Source: Pyrinomonadaceae bacterium
GTDB lineage: Bacteria > Acidobacteriota > Blastocatellia > Pyrinomonadales > Pyrinomonadaceae
DNA: 64,000 bases
Assembly (NCBI GenBank): GCA_014380365.1
Contig: JACMJZ010000029.1
Coordinates: 124,001-188,000, forward strand
Direction: 5' to 3'
Shown: positions 50,371-59,960 of the stretch, in pieces
Position numbering within the stretch: position 1 is the stretch's first letter
Layout of the letters: the number at the start of each line of letters is the position of its first letter
Notes under the pieces: generated by a model
Database searches by the model: none
What the model was told of the DNA's origin: nothing
Seen by the model: only the letters and a program-made list of their open reading frames with translations
Program-made: the position numbers and the translations under genes

Positions 50371-51639
50371 ATGCGGGTGTTGCAGATGGCACCCCGGGTC
50401 TGCTGGCCGCTCGATACCGGGGCGAAACTCCGAAACTATCACCTGGCGCGAGTCCTGTCAGAGAAAGCGAATGTAACTCTTCTCGCCTTCGCTGATTCAG
50501 ATGCGCCACCCGTGAATCCTGAAAATCATTATGAACGGGTAGTTACTGTCAAACGCGATCCCGGCTATACGCCGGCGAAGATTCTTCGCGGCGCTTTAGG
50601 GCGCACACCAATCTCCGTACTTAACTACACGACCGATGCCATGAAACGGGCGCTGGCACGGATGCTCAGCGAGCAGGACTTCGACGTTGTGCAGATCGAG
50701 AGCATTCATCTGATGGGTTATCTATCGATCATTCGCTCGACCAGCTCGCGGCCGCTCGTCGTTTGCGACTGGCACAACATCGAGTCAGAGTTAATGACGC
50801 GTTACAGCGAACGCGAACCGAATTTTCTGCGCCGCATTTACGCGCGAAAGACCGCTCACCAATTGCGCGCCCTGGAGCAACAATCCACCCGGGACTTCGA
50901 TGCCCACGTCGTAGTCAGCGATCGCGACCGGAATCAGCTCCTTCAACTCAACTCTGCAAGTTTCGTTTCGGTGATTGAAAATGGAGTGGACAGCGCTTAC
51001 TACTCCGACCAGGAAATCGAAAAGGCATATGCTGCCTGGCGTGTACAACGCGCTGCGGTAAGTGGGCTCAGCCAGTCGCCGATCGGTGCAAATAGGATTG
51101 TCTTCGTGGGTTCGATGGATTATCACGCGAACATTCATGCCGTCGCCGATTTCGCTCGCGACGTGTGGCCAGTGGTCCTTGAGCGGCATCCTGAATTGGT
51201 TTTCACCATTGTAGGGCGTGATCCCGGCGAGGAAGTTCGGCAGCTTGCGTCAATTCCCGGGATCGAGGTCACCGGCACAGTTGGTGATGTCCGTCCATAC
51301 TATCGCGAGGCTGTCGCCTCGATCGTCCCACTCAAAGTCGGAGGTGGTAGCCGTCTAAAAATTCTCGAATCAATGGCCGCCGGTGTCCCGGTTGTTTCAA
51401 CTACGCTTGGAGCGGAAGGTCTGGAAGTGCGCCACGGAGCTGACATTGTCATCGGGGATACAAAGGAGCAACTCGTCGAAGCAATTACGCGACTCTTGCA
51501 GGATGAGGAGCTGCGCAGACAGCTCTCCGAAGCTGGACGTGATCTCGTTTCGCGCCGCTATGAATGGGAAATAGCCGGCGAGTCGCTCTTTAGGATCTAC
51601 GAAGATCTGGTTACTGATCGGACGCGCGGAAAAAACTAG
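50371..51639 (+). CDS. Glycosyltransferase family 4 (PEP-CTERM/EpsH1-associated sugar transferase type)
   Basis: About 422 residues. The N-terminus MRVLQMAPRVCWPLDTGAKL followed by RNYHLARVL resembles sugar transferases associated with exosortase A loci. The donor domain has RIVFVGSMDYHANIHAVADF, VTGTVGDVRPYYREAVASIV, PLKVGGGSRLKILESMAAGV and STTLGAEGLEV. Start 50371 is chosen because the conserved N-terminus begins there; the frame opens at 50308. A repeat follows its stop. Confidence 0.85.
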   Translation: MRVLQMAPRVCWPLDTGAKLRNYHLARVLSEKANVTLLAFADSDAPPVNPENHYERVVTVKRDPGYTPAKILRGALGRTPISVLNYTTDAMKRALARMLSEQDFDVVQIESIHLMGYLSIIRSTSSRPLVVCDWHNIESELMTRYSEREPNFLRRIYARKTAHQLRALEQQSTRDFDAHVVVSDRDRNQLLQLNSASFVSVIENGVDSAYYSDQEIEKAYAAWRVQRAAVSGLSQSPIGANRIVFVGSMDYHANIHAVADFARDVWPVVLERHPELVFTIVGRDPGEEVRQLASIPGIEVTGTVGDVRPYYREAVASIVPLKVGGGSRLKILESMAAGVPVVSTTLGAEGLEVRHGADIVIGDTKEQLVEAITRLLQDEELRRQLSEAGRDLVSRRYEWEIAGESLFRIYEDLVTDRTRGKN

Positions 51640-51643
51640 CTAT

Positions 51644-51745
51644 CCGCAGATTACGCCGATTGCTTTCTCGGTGAAGACGCTCAAGTCCTGCCGTTTTATC
51701 CGGTCGAACCGTCTAATCTGTGTAATCTGCGAAATCTGCGAATAG
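51644..51745. repeat. Inverted repeat, CGCAGATTACGC family
   Basis: CCGCAGATTACGCCGATT (51644-51661) is complementary, with two mismatches, to AATCTGTGTAATCTGCG (51715-51731), and a further AATCTGCG unit follows. It fills the gap between two GT4 genes and starts 4 bases after the first gene's stop. Confidence 0.6.
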
Positions 51746-51749
51746 TGAT

Positions 51750-52979
51750 TTGAGAGCAAGAACTTTAGTGGCCACTAAGCAACAGACCATCAAGATCCTG
51801 TCGATCGTCGAAGCGACCACGATCAATGCGGTCGCGAAGAACGTGCTGGAGTTTCATCGCGCCGCGCGAGAGCTCGCCGAACAGTCGGCCGACTTTCAGG
51901 ATATCGAAGAGTGCATCGTTACCTTTGAAAGAACACGCGAGGCTACTCAAACACCAAACGACTTTGTGAATGCGGCGCGCAAACAGGGATGGGAGGTTGA
52001 GATCATCACCGAGCGCAGACGTCTCGACCTGAGCGCTATCGCTTCGCTCAAGAACGTCGTCGAGCGCCAACGACCTGACATCGTTGTGACTCATTCGGTC
52101 AAATCACATTTTCTTCTCTGGCGTTCCCAGGTCTGGCGTGATTATCCGTGGGTGGCGTTTCATCATGGCTACACGACCACCGATCTGAAGATGCGCGTTT
52201 ACAATTGGCTTGATCGCTGGTCGTTGCCACACGCCAGCAGGGTCCTGACTGTGTGTCATGCTTTCGCTCGAGAACTCGCTGCCAAGACCGGCGTCCCCCT
52301 GCAACAGATAATTGTGCAGCATAATGCGGTTCGACCGGCGCCACAGCCCGCCGTTGCCGATGTCCAGTCGTTAAGAACTCAGCTCGGCATCGCGAAGGAT
52401 GAACGTACGGTGCTGACGGTCGGCCGGTTGTCGCGAGAAAAGGGACACATCGATCTGCTGGCGGCGTTCAAACATTTGCTGGAGGCGCATCCTGACATCT
52501 CCGCCAAATTGATCATTGTGGGAGACGGACCGGAGCGCGGGAGGTTGGGAGCTGCTGCTCGGGCTGATCGTCTTGCCGGGCGCGTTGTTTTTACGGGACA
52601 GATTAGCGGCGATATCCAGCCTTACTATGCGGCGGCGGACGTCTTCGCACTTCCATCACATAGCGAAGGCTCACCAAACGTATTGTTGGAAGCGATGGCC
52701 GCAAATCTCCCGATCGTGGCTACGGCGGTTGGAGGCGTGCCGGAGATGGTTGAGGATAACGAAAGCGCCCTCCTCGTTCCGGCGGGCGATATGCGGGCGA
52801 TGGCAGCAGCCATCAAGCGTGTGCTCGATGACGAACAGCTCGCGCTTCGACTCACAGCCAATGCTTCACGCCTGGCGGCTGAGCGTTACCCTCCGTTAGC
52901 CTATGCTCGCTCTCTCATCGAGATCTATAGTTCAGTTTCCAGCAAACGAGCGTCGCTTCCTGGTTCTGCGAGTGAGTGA
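51750..52979 (+). CDS. Glycosyltransferase family 4
   Basis: A 409-residue GT-B transferase. N-terminal TIKILSIVEATTINAVAKNV; donor domain VLTVGRLSREKGHIDLLAAF, VFTGQISGDIQPYYAAADVF, the E-x7-E-like EGSPNVLLEAMAANLPIVAT and VGGVPEMVEDNESALLV. Only TTG (51750) or GTG (51768) starts are available; neither has a good ribosome site. It ends 2 bases from the convergent methyltransferase gene. Confidence 0.9.
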   Translation: MRARTLVATKQQTIKILSIVEATTINAVAKNVLEFHRAARELAEQSADFQDIEECIVTFERTREATQTPNDFVNAARKQGWEVEIITERRRLDLSAIASLKNVVERQRPDIVVTHSVKSHFLLWRSQVWRDYPWVAFHHGYTTTDLKMRVYNWLDRWSLPHASRVLTVCHAFARELAAKTGVPLQQIIVQHNAVRPAPQPAVADVQSLRTQLGIAKDERTVLTVGRLSREKGHIDLLAAFKHLLEAHPDISAKLIIVGDGPERGRLGAAARADRLAGRVVFTGQISGDIQPYYAAADVFALPSHSEGSPNVLLEAMAANLPIVATAVGGVPEMVEDNESALLVPAGDMRAMAAAIKRVLDDEQLALRLTANASRLAAERYPPLAYARSLIEIYSSVSSKRASLPGSASE

Positions 52980-52981
52980 GA

Positions 52982-53794
52982 TTACAGGGGCTTCCGTAAG
53001 AAAATGATATTGCCAAAGGCCGGTGCGGGCCACTTCACCCGGCGAAACCAGAACTTGTTGAAGCCGTGAATCAGTCTCTTAAACGGCTCGGCCGAGATCC
53101 TCGTGTAGCTTTCAGAGAACTGTCCGGCAACGCGCTTCATGAGCGTCAGGCCATGCTCCTCGAATCTGGTTATTAGCCATGAGATATTGGCTTCGCGCGT
53201 AACCAGAGCGTCGGCGCCGCTATCAACCCAATACTCGACGCCCTCCGGCGTTTCTTTTATGTCCGCCTTCGCCTTGCGGAGGAGTCGCTTCAGATTGCGG
53301 GCCCCGGCGGCTTCGAGCGAAGACTTGTTTGCCTCACTGATGACGAGTGCGCCACCCGGCTTAATTAGGCGTGCTAGTTCTGCTACCGCAAGTTCAACCT
53401 GGGGAATGTGCATCAGCACGCCCCAACAAAGGATGTAGTCGAAGCTCGCGTCCGGGAATGAAAAGGCAAGCAGGCTCTCGCGTCCCAGCGTGATTTTCTC
53501 CTCGAGTCCTTTGGCCTTGATGTTTTCGCGCGCCATGCCGAGCGCACTCTCGGAAAAGTCTACAGCTTGAACTTTAAAGCCGCGTCGCGCCAGCCGCACT
53601 GAGTGTGCGCAACTGCCGCATCCGGCATCGAGGATCGTCGCGCCGGCAGGAGGCTTGAGCACATCCACGAGGTAGTCAAAAGCTTGCTCGTAAAAACTCT
53701 CGTTATCCGTGGTCCGGTAGTCGTGCTCCCACTGCAAGTGCATCTTTGGCCGTGCCAGGAGATTTTCCACCATCATTGAGCTTGGATTGGTCAT
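52982..53794 (-). CDS. SAM-dependent class I methyltransferase
   Basis: A 270-residue Rossmann-fold methyltransferase. Motif I is ATILDAGCGSCAHSVRLARR, motif II ends FKVQAVDFSESALGMAR, and motif IV region is FDYILCWGVLMHIPQVELAV followed by LARLIKPGGALVISE. It probably methylates a sugar or lipid intermediate of the locus; the substrate is unknown. The first Met is one of three close in frame (residues 1, 7, 8). Confidence 0.88.
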   Translation of the reverse strand: MTNPSSMMVENLLARPKMHLQWEHDYRTTDNESFYEQAFDYLVDVLKPPAGATILDAGCGSCAHSVRLARRGFKVQAVDFSESALGMARENIKAKGLEEKITLGRESLLAFSFPDASFDYILCWGVLMHIPQVELAVAELARLIKPGGALVISEANKSSLEAAGARNLKRLLRKAKADIKETPEGVEYWVDSGADALVTREANISWLITRFEEHGLTLMKRVAGQFSESYTRISAEPFKRLIHGFNKFWFRRVKWPAPAFGNIIFLRKPL

Positions 53795-53889
53795 CGCGTC
53801 GTCCTTCCGAAAGATCAGACAATTCTGTCCACCTTAGACTAAAGCAAAGATTGAATGCTGTTAGTGTTCCGAAAGATTTCAGGCTTTTC

Positions 53890-54603
53890 TCAATGAGCCA
53901 GTCTGTAATAGGCCAGCTTCGGGTACTCACCGGCGACCACGTGCCATCCGCGCTTCCGTAACCACCAAAACATGGGCGACGGGGTCTGCCAACCCGGAGG
54001 TGGCCCGTCTATGCCGAGCTCGATGCCGCTGCTTTCGCTGGCGCGGCGCATAGACCAGAGAGCACGCCGGGAATGATAAGCGGAAGTGACAATCAGGAGT
54101 CGCTTGAGGTTGTGACTGGCCGCATACTCGCGAACGTTCAAGCTCTCGTTATAGGTTCCCCGAGCCGGCGCAGAGATCACTCGTATTCTTTCGGCGGGCA
54201 CGCCTCGCTTTTGTAACTCTTTCGCCGCCAGTTCATAAAAATAGGGGTTGCGCTCTTCAGCTCCATTCCATCCGCTGATCAGTTTGTCGTCCGTTAGGAT
54301 CACTAGCGGCGCGCGTCCTTCGCGAAAAAGCCTGGCCGCCCAATCCGCCCGCTCGACGTACGTCGAAGAACCGCTCAGGACGACGATCGCATCGGCAGCT
54401 GCCAGATCAGACTTGACGATTAGTAACTGCGCTGCGGCCCAAGCCAGGAATGGCCACGTCGCCATGCAAAGCAGTCCGACAACTAGAAGGCGCAGAACGC
54501 GCCATCGAAACACTGTTCTCTTCTTCGCCGGCCCTCGCACAGCGCTGTTGGCAGATCGAGAGGTCGTCCCGTTTGATAGTGTGATTATTCGCTCAGTCGC
54601 CAT
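53890..54603 (-). CDS. YdcF/ElyC-like DUF218 membrane protein
   Basis: A 237-residue protein with one membrane helix (VLRLLVVGLLCMATWPFLAW) and an extracytoplasmic DUF218 domain: AADAIVVLSGSSTYVERADW, RAPLVILTDDK, ERIRVISAPARGTYNESLNV, RLLIVTSAYHSRRALWSMRR. DUF218 proteins such as ElyC and SanA affect envelope polysaccharide or lipid-carrier metabolism. Its 5' end overlaps the preceding GT4 gene by 19 bases. Confidence 0.88.
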   Translation of the reverse strand: MATERIITLSNGTTSRSANSAVRGPAKKRTVFRWRVLRLLVVGLLCMATWPFLAWAAAQLLIVKSDLAAADAIVVLSGSSTYVERADWAARLFREGRAPLVILTDDKLISGWNGAEERNPYFYELAAKELQKRGVPAERIRVISAPARGTYNESLNVREYAASHNLKRLLIVTSAYHSRRALWSMRRASESSGIELGIDGPPPGWQTPSPMFWWLRKRGWHVVAGEYPKLAYYRLAH

Positions 54604-55760
54604 TCCTGGCCGATCCGGTTTGGGGCGCGCCTGGGTGCAGACAGCAACTCATCATAAAGCTCCAGGGTATTGCGGAGGTGATGCTCCGATGAAAACTTCT
54701 CGGCGAGCGCCTTCCCACGTTCGCCCATCGAACGCGCTCGCGCCGGGTCGTTGAAAATTCGGATGATTCGTTCAGCCATCATCTCGTCGTCGACGGAGGA
54801 AACGATATAACCCGTTTCGCCTTCGACGATCGCTTCACGAACGCCGCCAACATCTGTCGCGACGACTGGAAGGCCCGCGGCCATGTATTCGAGAATCGCG
54901 TTCGAAAAACCTTCTGCCTTCGAACTCAGAACGCCGATGTCCGAAGCGAAAAGAAGTTTGCCTACATCTTCACAACGACCTGTGAAGAAAACGTCTTCTT
55001 GAATGCCCAGTTGCGCGGCAAGTTTGCGATGGTCGTCCATCAAACCACCTTCGCCGGCAATGACAAACGCAGCGTCGGGCACAGCCTTGCGCACACGCGC
55101 CGCGGCGCGAAGAAACATCGGATGATCCTTCACCGGGTTGTGCAGGTTGGCGACGATGGTGACGAACCGGCGGCAATCGGGCAAACCAAATACGGCGCGC
55201 GCATCTTCACGTTCTAGCCCCGGCTGAACCTTCATGCGTGGCAGGTCAAGGCCGTTGTAGTGTTGGATAATCCTGTCTGGACTGACACCTTCACGAATCA
55301 ACTGGTTCTGAACGACCAGGCAGTTGGCAATCACTCGATGCGCCAGCCGAAACGACATTCGTTCGGCACGCTTCTGCATCGGCGTTCGGAAGCCTTCTGT
55401 CTCACCTTTTGAAGTAATGCGCGCTGGCACACCCGAAAGAAATGCGCCAGTCATTCCGAACATACCCGTGTAGAAACAATGCGTGTGCACGACGTCGATC
55501 TCGTTCGCTTTTATGTAACGCCTAAGACGGCCCAGCTGTTTGACGAAGTTGAGATCATAGAAACTCGTCAGCTGGTATTCGACAATCTCTCCAATGTCCA
55601 TCGCTTCTGCATCCGCGCGCAACGATCCGCGATCCTGTAACACCGCCAGATGCACATTGCACTTTCCGCTCTCGTGCAGCTGACGCAATAATTGCAGCGC
55701 CTGGCGTTCGCTGCCGCCTTGCTCGAAACTATCGACGATGAACAATACGTTTGGTTTCAT
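54585..55760 (-). CDS. Glycosyltransferase family 4
   Basis: A 391-residue GT-B transferase. N-terminal KPNVLFIVDSFEQGGSERQA with the Gly-rich acceptor loop; donor domain FVTIVANLHNPVKDHPMFLR, VFFTGRCEDVGKLLFASDIG, E-x7-E in EGFSNAILEYMAAGLPVVAT, and VGGVREAIVEGETGYIV. It starts 6 bases after the stop of the preceding GT gene and overlaps the DUF218 gene, so it is within one leftward operon. Confidence 0.93.
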   Translation of the reverse strand: MKPNVLFIVDSFEQGGSERQALQLLRQLHESGKCNVHLAVLQDRGSLRADAEAMDIGEIVEYQLTSFYDLNFVKQLGRLRRYIKANEIDVVHTHCFYTGMFGMTGAFLSGVPARITSKGETEGFRTPMQKRAERMSFRLAHRVIANCLVVQNQLIREGVSPDRIIQHYNGLDLPRMKVQPGLEREDARAVFGLPDCRRFVTIVANLHNPVKDHPMFLRAAARVRKAVPDAAFVIAGEGGLMDDHRKLAAQLGIQEDVFFTGRCEDVGKLLFASDIGVLSSKAEGFSNAILEYMAAGLPVVATDVGGVREAIVEGETGYIVSSVDDEMMAERIIRIFNDPARARSMGERGKALAEKFSSEHHLRNTLELYDELLSAPRRAPNRIGQEWRLSE

Positions 55761-55766
55761 CTGGTT

Positions 55767-57194
55767 TCATCCCTCTAGCGGATGGGGCTCCTTACGCACG
55801 TAGCTCTGGTCGCCCAGAGACTTGCCAGAATCCACACTGCTGGCGACTTCCTGTTGAAAGTGATTCAGCCCCCGCTTCGAGGGTCCTGTTAACCGCAAGC
55901 CACCGGCGATCTCGGATAATTGGCTCGCCCCTTTCTCCCAGGTGAGTTCTTCGGCAACGATTCTCTTCAGCGTTTCCAGGTTGGCCGCGAACTTTTGCGG
56001 ATCTTGCAGGTAAGACACTATCGCGGCAGCCATCTCTGGCGCTGTGTCAGCGACGAGCAAATGCTTTCGCGTCTCCGGACTTAAGAACTCCACCGCCATG
56101 CTGGTGCCCACGACAAACGTTCCGCTGGCGATGGCTTCCACCACCTTGTTTTTGAATCCGCCACCGCATATCAACGGGGCGACGTAGAGTTCGCTTCGCG
56201 CAATCTCTTCGCGCAAATTCTCAACGTACCCGGTAATCTGGATACCGTCACCGGCCCTTGCAAGTAACTCCTCAACGGGGTTCGCACCGGCGATAACTAG
56301 GTTGATATCGCTATGGCGCCGCAGCAAGGGGAAGACATGATCAATGAACCAGATGGCTGACTCGTAGTTGGGAGAAAAGTCCATGGTACCCGTAAAGATA
56401 ATTTGGTTCTTTACCTTCGCCGTCGCCTCTACCTCTTGCGCCTCCACCCCGTTCATCAGGACATGATTCTTATGTGGTACTCCATTCGCCAAGTCCAGGT
56501 ATCTCTTGTCAACCGGCGAAACCGCCAGATTGGCGCCACACAGCCTGCCGTAGTGGCGTTCCTGCATAACCGCCTCAGCCAGAAACCGCAATGACTTGAG
56601 AGCCGGAACAAGGCGATATTCCTTAAGATCGAGACGGGCGCCCCGCCAGTGGTAAAGAAAAAGAGAATCCACCCAGTCAACGATCGTCGTCACGTCTTTC
56701 TTAATCGCCGGTAGCACGAACAACAGATCCCGGGAAGTGAAGATGCAGAGATTGATCTGTTTGCTAACGATGATTTCATTTATGGCATCGGCGGCCGGCG
56801 CCTGTTGCTGACGCAGCAGCAGCTTACTTAGTGCCGGGTGAAAAAGTAGACGTCCCAGTTTCCCGCGCAGTTTCGGGTGGTGGTACTCAAGTTCAAAATA
56901 ATCGGTGATCACCTCTTGCCGTCGTAGCTCATCCAAACACCCCGTCCTGGCCGCCGTATCGTCCGTCGCTCTTTGCCTAACGACGAAATACACCTCGTGA
57001 CCGGAGGAGACGAGTTGTTTGGCGTAATTGATCAGCCTCAGATTACCTCCGTGAGCGTTTCCAGACTGGTAGTCCAGGGACGCCAGCCACAATATCTTCA
57101 GCTTGGGTTCAGAGTTCTTTGGCCCAGCGGCTTCAGCGTCAGTGGCGCTTTCAACATTGGGCGGAACGGGGGGCCGTAGTACGTCCTGCATCAT
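55767..57194 (-). CDS. Glycosyltransferase (GT4-like)
   Basis: About 475 residues. KILWLASLDYQSGNAHGGNL then RLINYAKQLVSSGHEVYFVV is the acceptor domain start; the donor domain has QIIFTGTMDFSPNYESAIWF, GIQITGYVENLREEIARSEL, and APLICGGGFKNKVVEAIASG. The GGGxKNKVVEA pattern is like sugar transferases of exosortase-type loci. The start is the ATG at 57194, which overlaps the stop of the GT2 gene (ATGATGA) and follows GAGGGAGGGG; the frame opens at 57392 inside that gene and is rejected. Confidence 0.85.
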   Translation of the reverse strand: MMQDVLRPPVPPNVESATDAEAAGPKNSEPKLKILWLASLDYQSGNAHGGNLRLINYAKQLVSSGHEVYFVVRQRATDDTAARTGCLDELRRQEVITDYFELEYHHPKLRGKLGRLLFHPALSKLLLRQQQAPAADAINEIIVSKQINLCIFTSRDLLFVLPAIKKDVTTIVDWVDSLFLYHWRGARLDLKEYRLVPALKSLRFLAEAVMQERHYGRLCGANLAVSPVDKRYLDLANGVPHKNHVLMNGVEAQEVEATAKVKNQIIFTGTMDFSPNYESAIWFIDHVFPLLRRHSDINLVIAGANPVEELLARAGDGIQITGYVENLREEIARSELYVAPLICGGGFKNKVVEAIASGTFVVGTSMAVEFLSPETRKHLLVADTAPEMAAAIVSYLQDPQKFAANLETLKRIVAEELTWEKGASQLSEIAGGLRLTGPSKRGLNHFQQEVASSVDSGKSLGDQSYVRKEPHPLEG

Positions 57195-58402
57195 CGTCCC
57201 CTCCCTCTCGGTATCGTGGTCGCCATCGCCGAAACTTGTACGTTCACTGGATCGCGGTTCGGCTCCCAATGCGCATAGCGCTCGCCGCGGAGGAACTGGT
57301 ACAAGGCGAGGAGCGACGCGACATTCGCGAGGACAAAATATTGGGGCAGCGCCAGCAACCTGCTGCGTATCCCTACCGCGTCGAGCATCCACGCCAGCGC
57401 AGCGCAGGCGTAACAGGCGAGCTGCGCGACGAAGAACACTCGATAAACATTAGAATCGATCAGGGTTGCTGAGGCGGCAAAAATTGCGATCAGGAAGAAC
57501 GGCACGAGGTAGCGCATGACCTTGTGCGAAAGGAGTTGGATAGCGTAGAAGCCGCTCCTCAATGGATTCATCATTCCTGCGTGCCGCCATAGATCGGTGA
57601 ATGTCTGGGCAATGATCCGCACGCGCATCTTCATTTCCTTGTCACTCTGACGATTCGTTTCCTCAGTGCAGACCGCGTCTGGTTCATAGATCGCGCGCAA
57701 CCCCTGCTCGACCATCTTGGTGGCGATGATGAAATCGCTGCATGCTTCGTGGTAGAGGGGCACATAAGCCGAGCGGCGTACCGCGTAAAGGCAGCCGGAT
57801 GCACCAATCAAGGAGCAGGCGCGGCTTTCGTGTTTCTTCAGAAAAGTTTCGTAGCTCCAGTACGAGCGTGCCCCGCGACCGGTAGGTGACTGCGCGGGAT
57901 CGACATAAATTAGCCGCCCGGCAACACAGCCGACCGTGGGGTCGGCAAAACTCGGCATCACAGCTTTCACAGCGCCCGGCTGGTAAAGACTGGTGGCGTC
58001 AGAAAAAAGGATAATCTCGCCCGACGCTTTTTCCACCGCAGCGTTCTGCGCCGCAGTTTTACCCAATCGCTTCGCTTGGCGATGAAGGCGCACACCTCGG
58101 CCGGCGAAGTCGCGAGCAATCTCGTCCGTGCGATCGGTCGAGCAATCCGAGGCTACAATTATTTCGAGTTTCTCAGCAGGATAATCCAGCGCGAGCGTGT
58201 TCTCGAGTTTCGCTCGCAGGTCGCGTTCTTCGTTGTAAGCAGTAATGATGACGCTTACGGTTGATTCGAATTCTCCTTGCCTTACTCGCTTGGGTCGGAT
58301 CGTACTGACCAAAGCAAGCAGCATGGGATAACCGACATAGGTGTAGAAGAGCGCCGCGGCACTCAACCAGAAAACCACCTCAGCCGTGAATCTTAAGGTC
58401 AT
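57191..58402 (-). CDS. Glycosyltransferase family 2, membrane-bound
   Basis: A 403-residue processive-type GT2. N-terminal helix (VVFWLSAAALFYTYVGYPML), GT-A core STVSVIITAYNEERDLRAKL, LEIIVASDCSTDRTDEIA, GEIILFSDATSLYQPGAVKA, and QSDKEMKMRVRI in place of Q-x2-RW, then about three C-terminal helices. It could elongate or initiate the glycan chain. It overlaps the O-antigen ligase gene by 4 bases and the downstream GT by 4, showing tight coupling. Confidence 0.9.
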   Translation of the reverse strand: MTLRFTAEVVFWLSAAALFYTYVGYPMLLALVSTIRPKRVRQGEFESTVSVIITAYNEERDLRAKLENTLALDYPAEKLEIIVASDCSTDRTDEIARDFAGRGVRLHRQAKRLGKTAAQNAAVEKASGEIILFSDATSLYQPGAVKAVMPSFADPTVGCVAGRLIYVDPAQSPTGRGARSYWSYETFLKKHESRACSLIGASGCLYAVRRSAYVPLYHEACSDFIIATKMVEQGLRAIYEPDAVCTEETNRQSDKEMKMRVRIIAQTFTDLWRHAGMMNPLRSGFYAIQLLSHKVMRYLVPFFLIAIFAASATLIDSNVYRVFFVAQLACYACAALAWMLDAVGIRSRLLALPQYFVLANVASLLALYQFLRGERYAHWEPNRDPVNVQVSAMATTIPRGRGR

Positions 58403-59952
58403 GTTCTTGCCATTCGGGGTTCATTGACGAGCGGAGCGTTCTCCATTTTCTTTCGCTCTTTTTGCTTCCGTTCTTTACGCGTCTCTACTACCACCGCTTT
58501 GCCCGTTTCCGCTTCATAGAGCCGGCGCAGGCAAACGGCGAAGCCAACGAGGTAATAGATGTACCAGGCATAAGCGACTGACAGGAAAAATGTCGAAACC
58601 ATGTAACCGAGCAGCGATGCCTGCAAGCCGACCGCTAAGTAGTAATAGTTCGAACTGAGGCGTGGTTTGAGAGTTTCGCGTGCTATCTGCCCGAGTTTAC
58701 GAAGCGGCTTCACGATGAACAACGTGTAGCAAACCAGCGCGGCGGCGCCCATTTCTGCAGCGACCTGGGTGTAAGAGTTATGAGTAACCAACCCTTTGTA
58801 CGACATCTCGTTCTGGTAATTCCCCATTCCTATTCCCAGCAGCGGATGGCGCAAGGCGACGTAAAGCGACCTGAAGAGTTCTCCGCGCCGAGCGTCGGCA
58901 GACTCGCCGGGGTCGAGGCTGGGCATGATTGAGAGCAGACGACCGACGTAGTTCCCCGGTGCCAACAGAAGCCCCGCTACGGCAAGCCCCAGTATGGCGA
59001 GACTGATTCCAACGCGGTGGCGGCGACCCAACTTCATTGTCAGAAAAATGAGCACAACGATCAGGCCAAGAAAGGCCCCGCGCGAGTAAGAGAGGACGAT
59101 GGCCGCGAGCATCACAGCGGCGCAGGCGGCAAAGAGAAGTTTTCGAAGCGTGTTGCGCGTGGCGAACAGTAGCGCGATCGGGATTGGAAATAAGGTGACT
59201 ACATGGAGCGCCATGTCGTTCGTGTTACCGAAGATGCCACTTCCCCTGCCGCCCGCACGATAACCATCGACTGTGGCCAGACCCAGGCGAAAATCGTTAA
59301 TTGCCTCGACGCTTAACCAGACGCCGGACGCCAGGGCGATAAAGAGCAAGCCTTTCAGGCGCGACTTGGTCCGCACCGAGTTGACGATGACGATGAACAT
59401 TACGATGCAGCGGATAAAGGTGCCGCTGAATTCCTGCCAGGCTGTTAGTCGATTAATAGCCAGCGGAACCGAAAGCAAGCCGGCCAGGCAAAATAGTAGA
59501 ACAAGATTTACTTCAGAAGGGCGCGCCGTAAGTGTGCCTTCCAATGAAAGCTGAGTGGGAATGAAAAACGCCAGCGTTGCGAGCGCGATGATGAGCGCTA
59601 GAGACGCGGTCAACGGCGACGGATAGAATTCTGCGGGGCGTGTATAAAGCACTATCGTGAAGAGACAAAGCGCTGCGTAAGTAACTCCGTGACCACGTTT
59701 CAGTCTCCAGTTGCCCTCGGTCGACCGCTGAGGCGTTGGCGATTCGGATTGTTCGCCATGGGAACCGGCAATGCTTGCATTCGAGGCGATTGTTGAAGCC
59801 CTTGCCGCGGGTTTACCTTTATCGACTTCAACTGCTTGCCGGGAAGGCTTCACGGGTTCGTAATCAGATCGGATCGGGAAACGCACACCCAGATTTCCCG
59901 GCCGCACCGGTTCGATATCTGATTGTTCGTTAGCTGATCTCACTTTTATCAT
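58399..59952 (-). CDS. O-antigen ligase/polymerase family protein (Wzy/WaaL-like)
   Basis: A 517-residue membrane protein with about ten to twelve helices. The Wzy_C signature region is near residue 330-400: LYVALRHPLLGIGMGNYQNE then MSYKGLVTHNSYTQVAAEMG, with the H-N-x-Y/F motif, and the preceding VLSYSRGAFLGLIVVLIFLT. It has an unusual hydrophilic N-terminal extension of about 85 residues. It would polymerise or ligate repeat units on the outer face of the inner membrane. It is 8 bases from the amidotransferase gene and overlaps the GT2 gene. Confidence 0.9.
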   Translation of the reverse strand: MIKVRSANEQSDIEPVRPGNLGVRFPIRSDYEPVKPSRQAVEVDKGKPAARASTIASNASIAGSHGEQSESPTPQRSTEGNWRLKRGHGVTYAALCLFTIVLYTRPAEFYPSPLTASLALIIALATLAFFIPTQLSLEGTLTARPSEVNLVLLFCLAGLLSVPLAINRLTAWQEFSGTFIRCIVMFIVIVNSVRTKSRLKGLLFIALASGVWLSVEAINDFRLGLATVDGYRAGGRGSGIFGNTNDMALHVVTLFPIPIALLFATRNTLRKLLFAACAAVMLAAIVLSYSRGAFLGLIVVLIFLTMKLGRRHRVGISLAILGLAVAGLLLAPGNYVGRLLSIMPSLDPGESADARRGELFRSLYVALRHPLLGIGMGNYQNEMSYKGLVTHNSYTQVAAEMGAAALVCYTLFIVKPLRKLGQIARETLKPRLSSNYYYLAVGLQASLLGYMVSTFFLSVAYAWYIYYLVGFAVCLRRLYEAETGKAVVVETRKERKQKERKKMENAPLVNEPRMART

Positions 59953-59960
59953 TTGCGATC

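Noticed and set aside
57195-57392. 66-residue N-terminal extension of the glycosyltransferase at 55767
   Set aside because: It overlaps the GT2 gene completely and has no conserved sequence; ATG 57194 has GAGGGAGGGG and the usual ATGA overlap.
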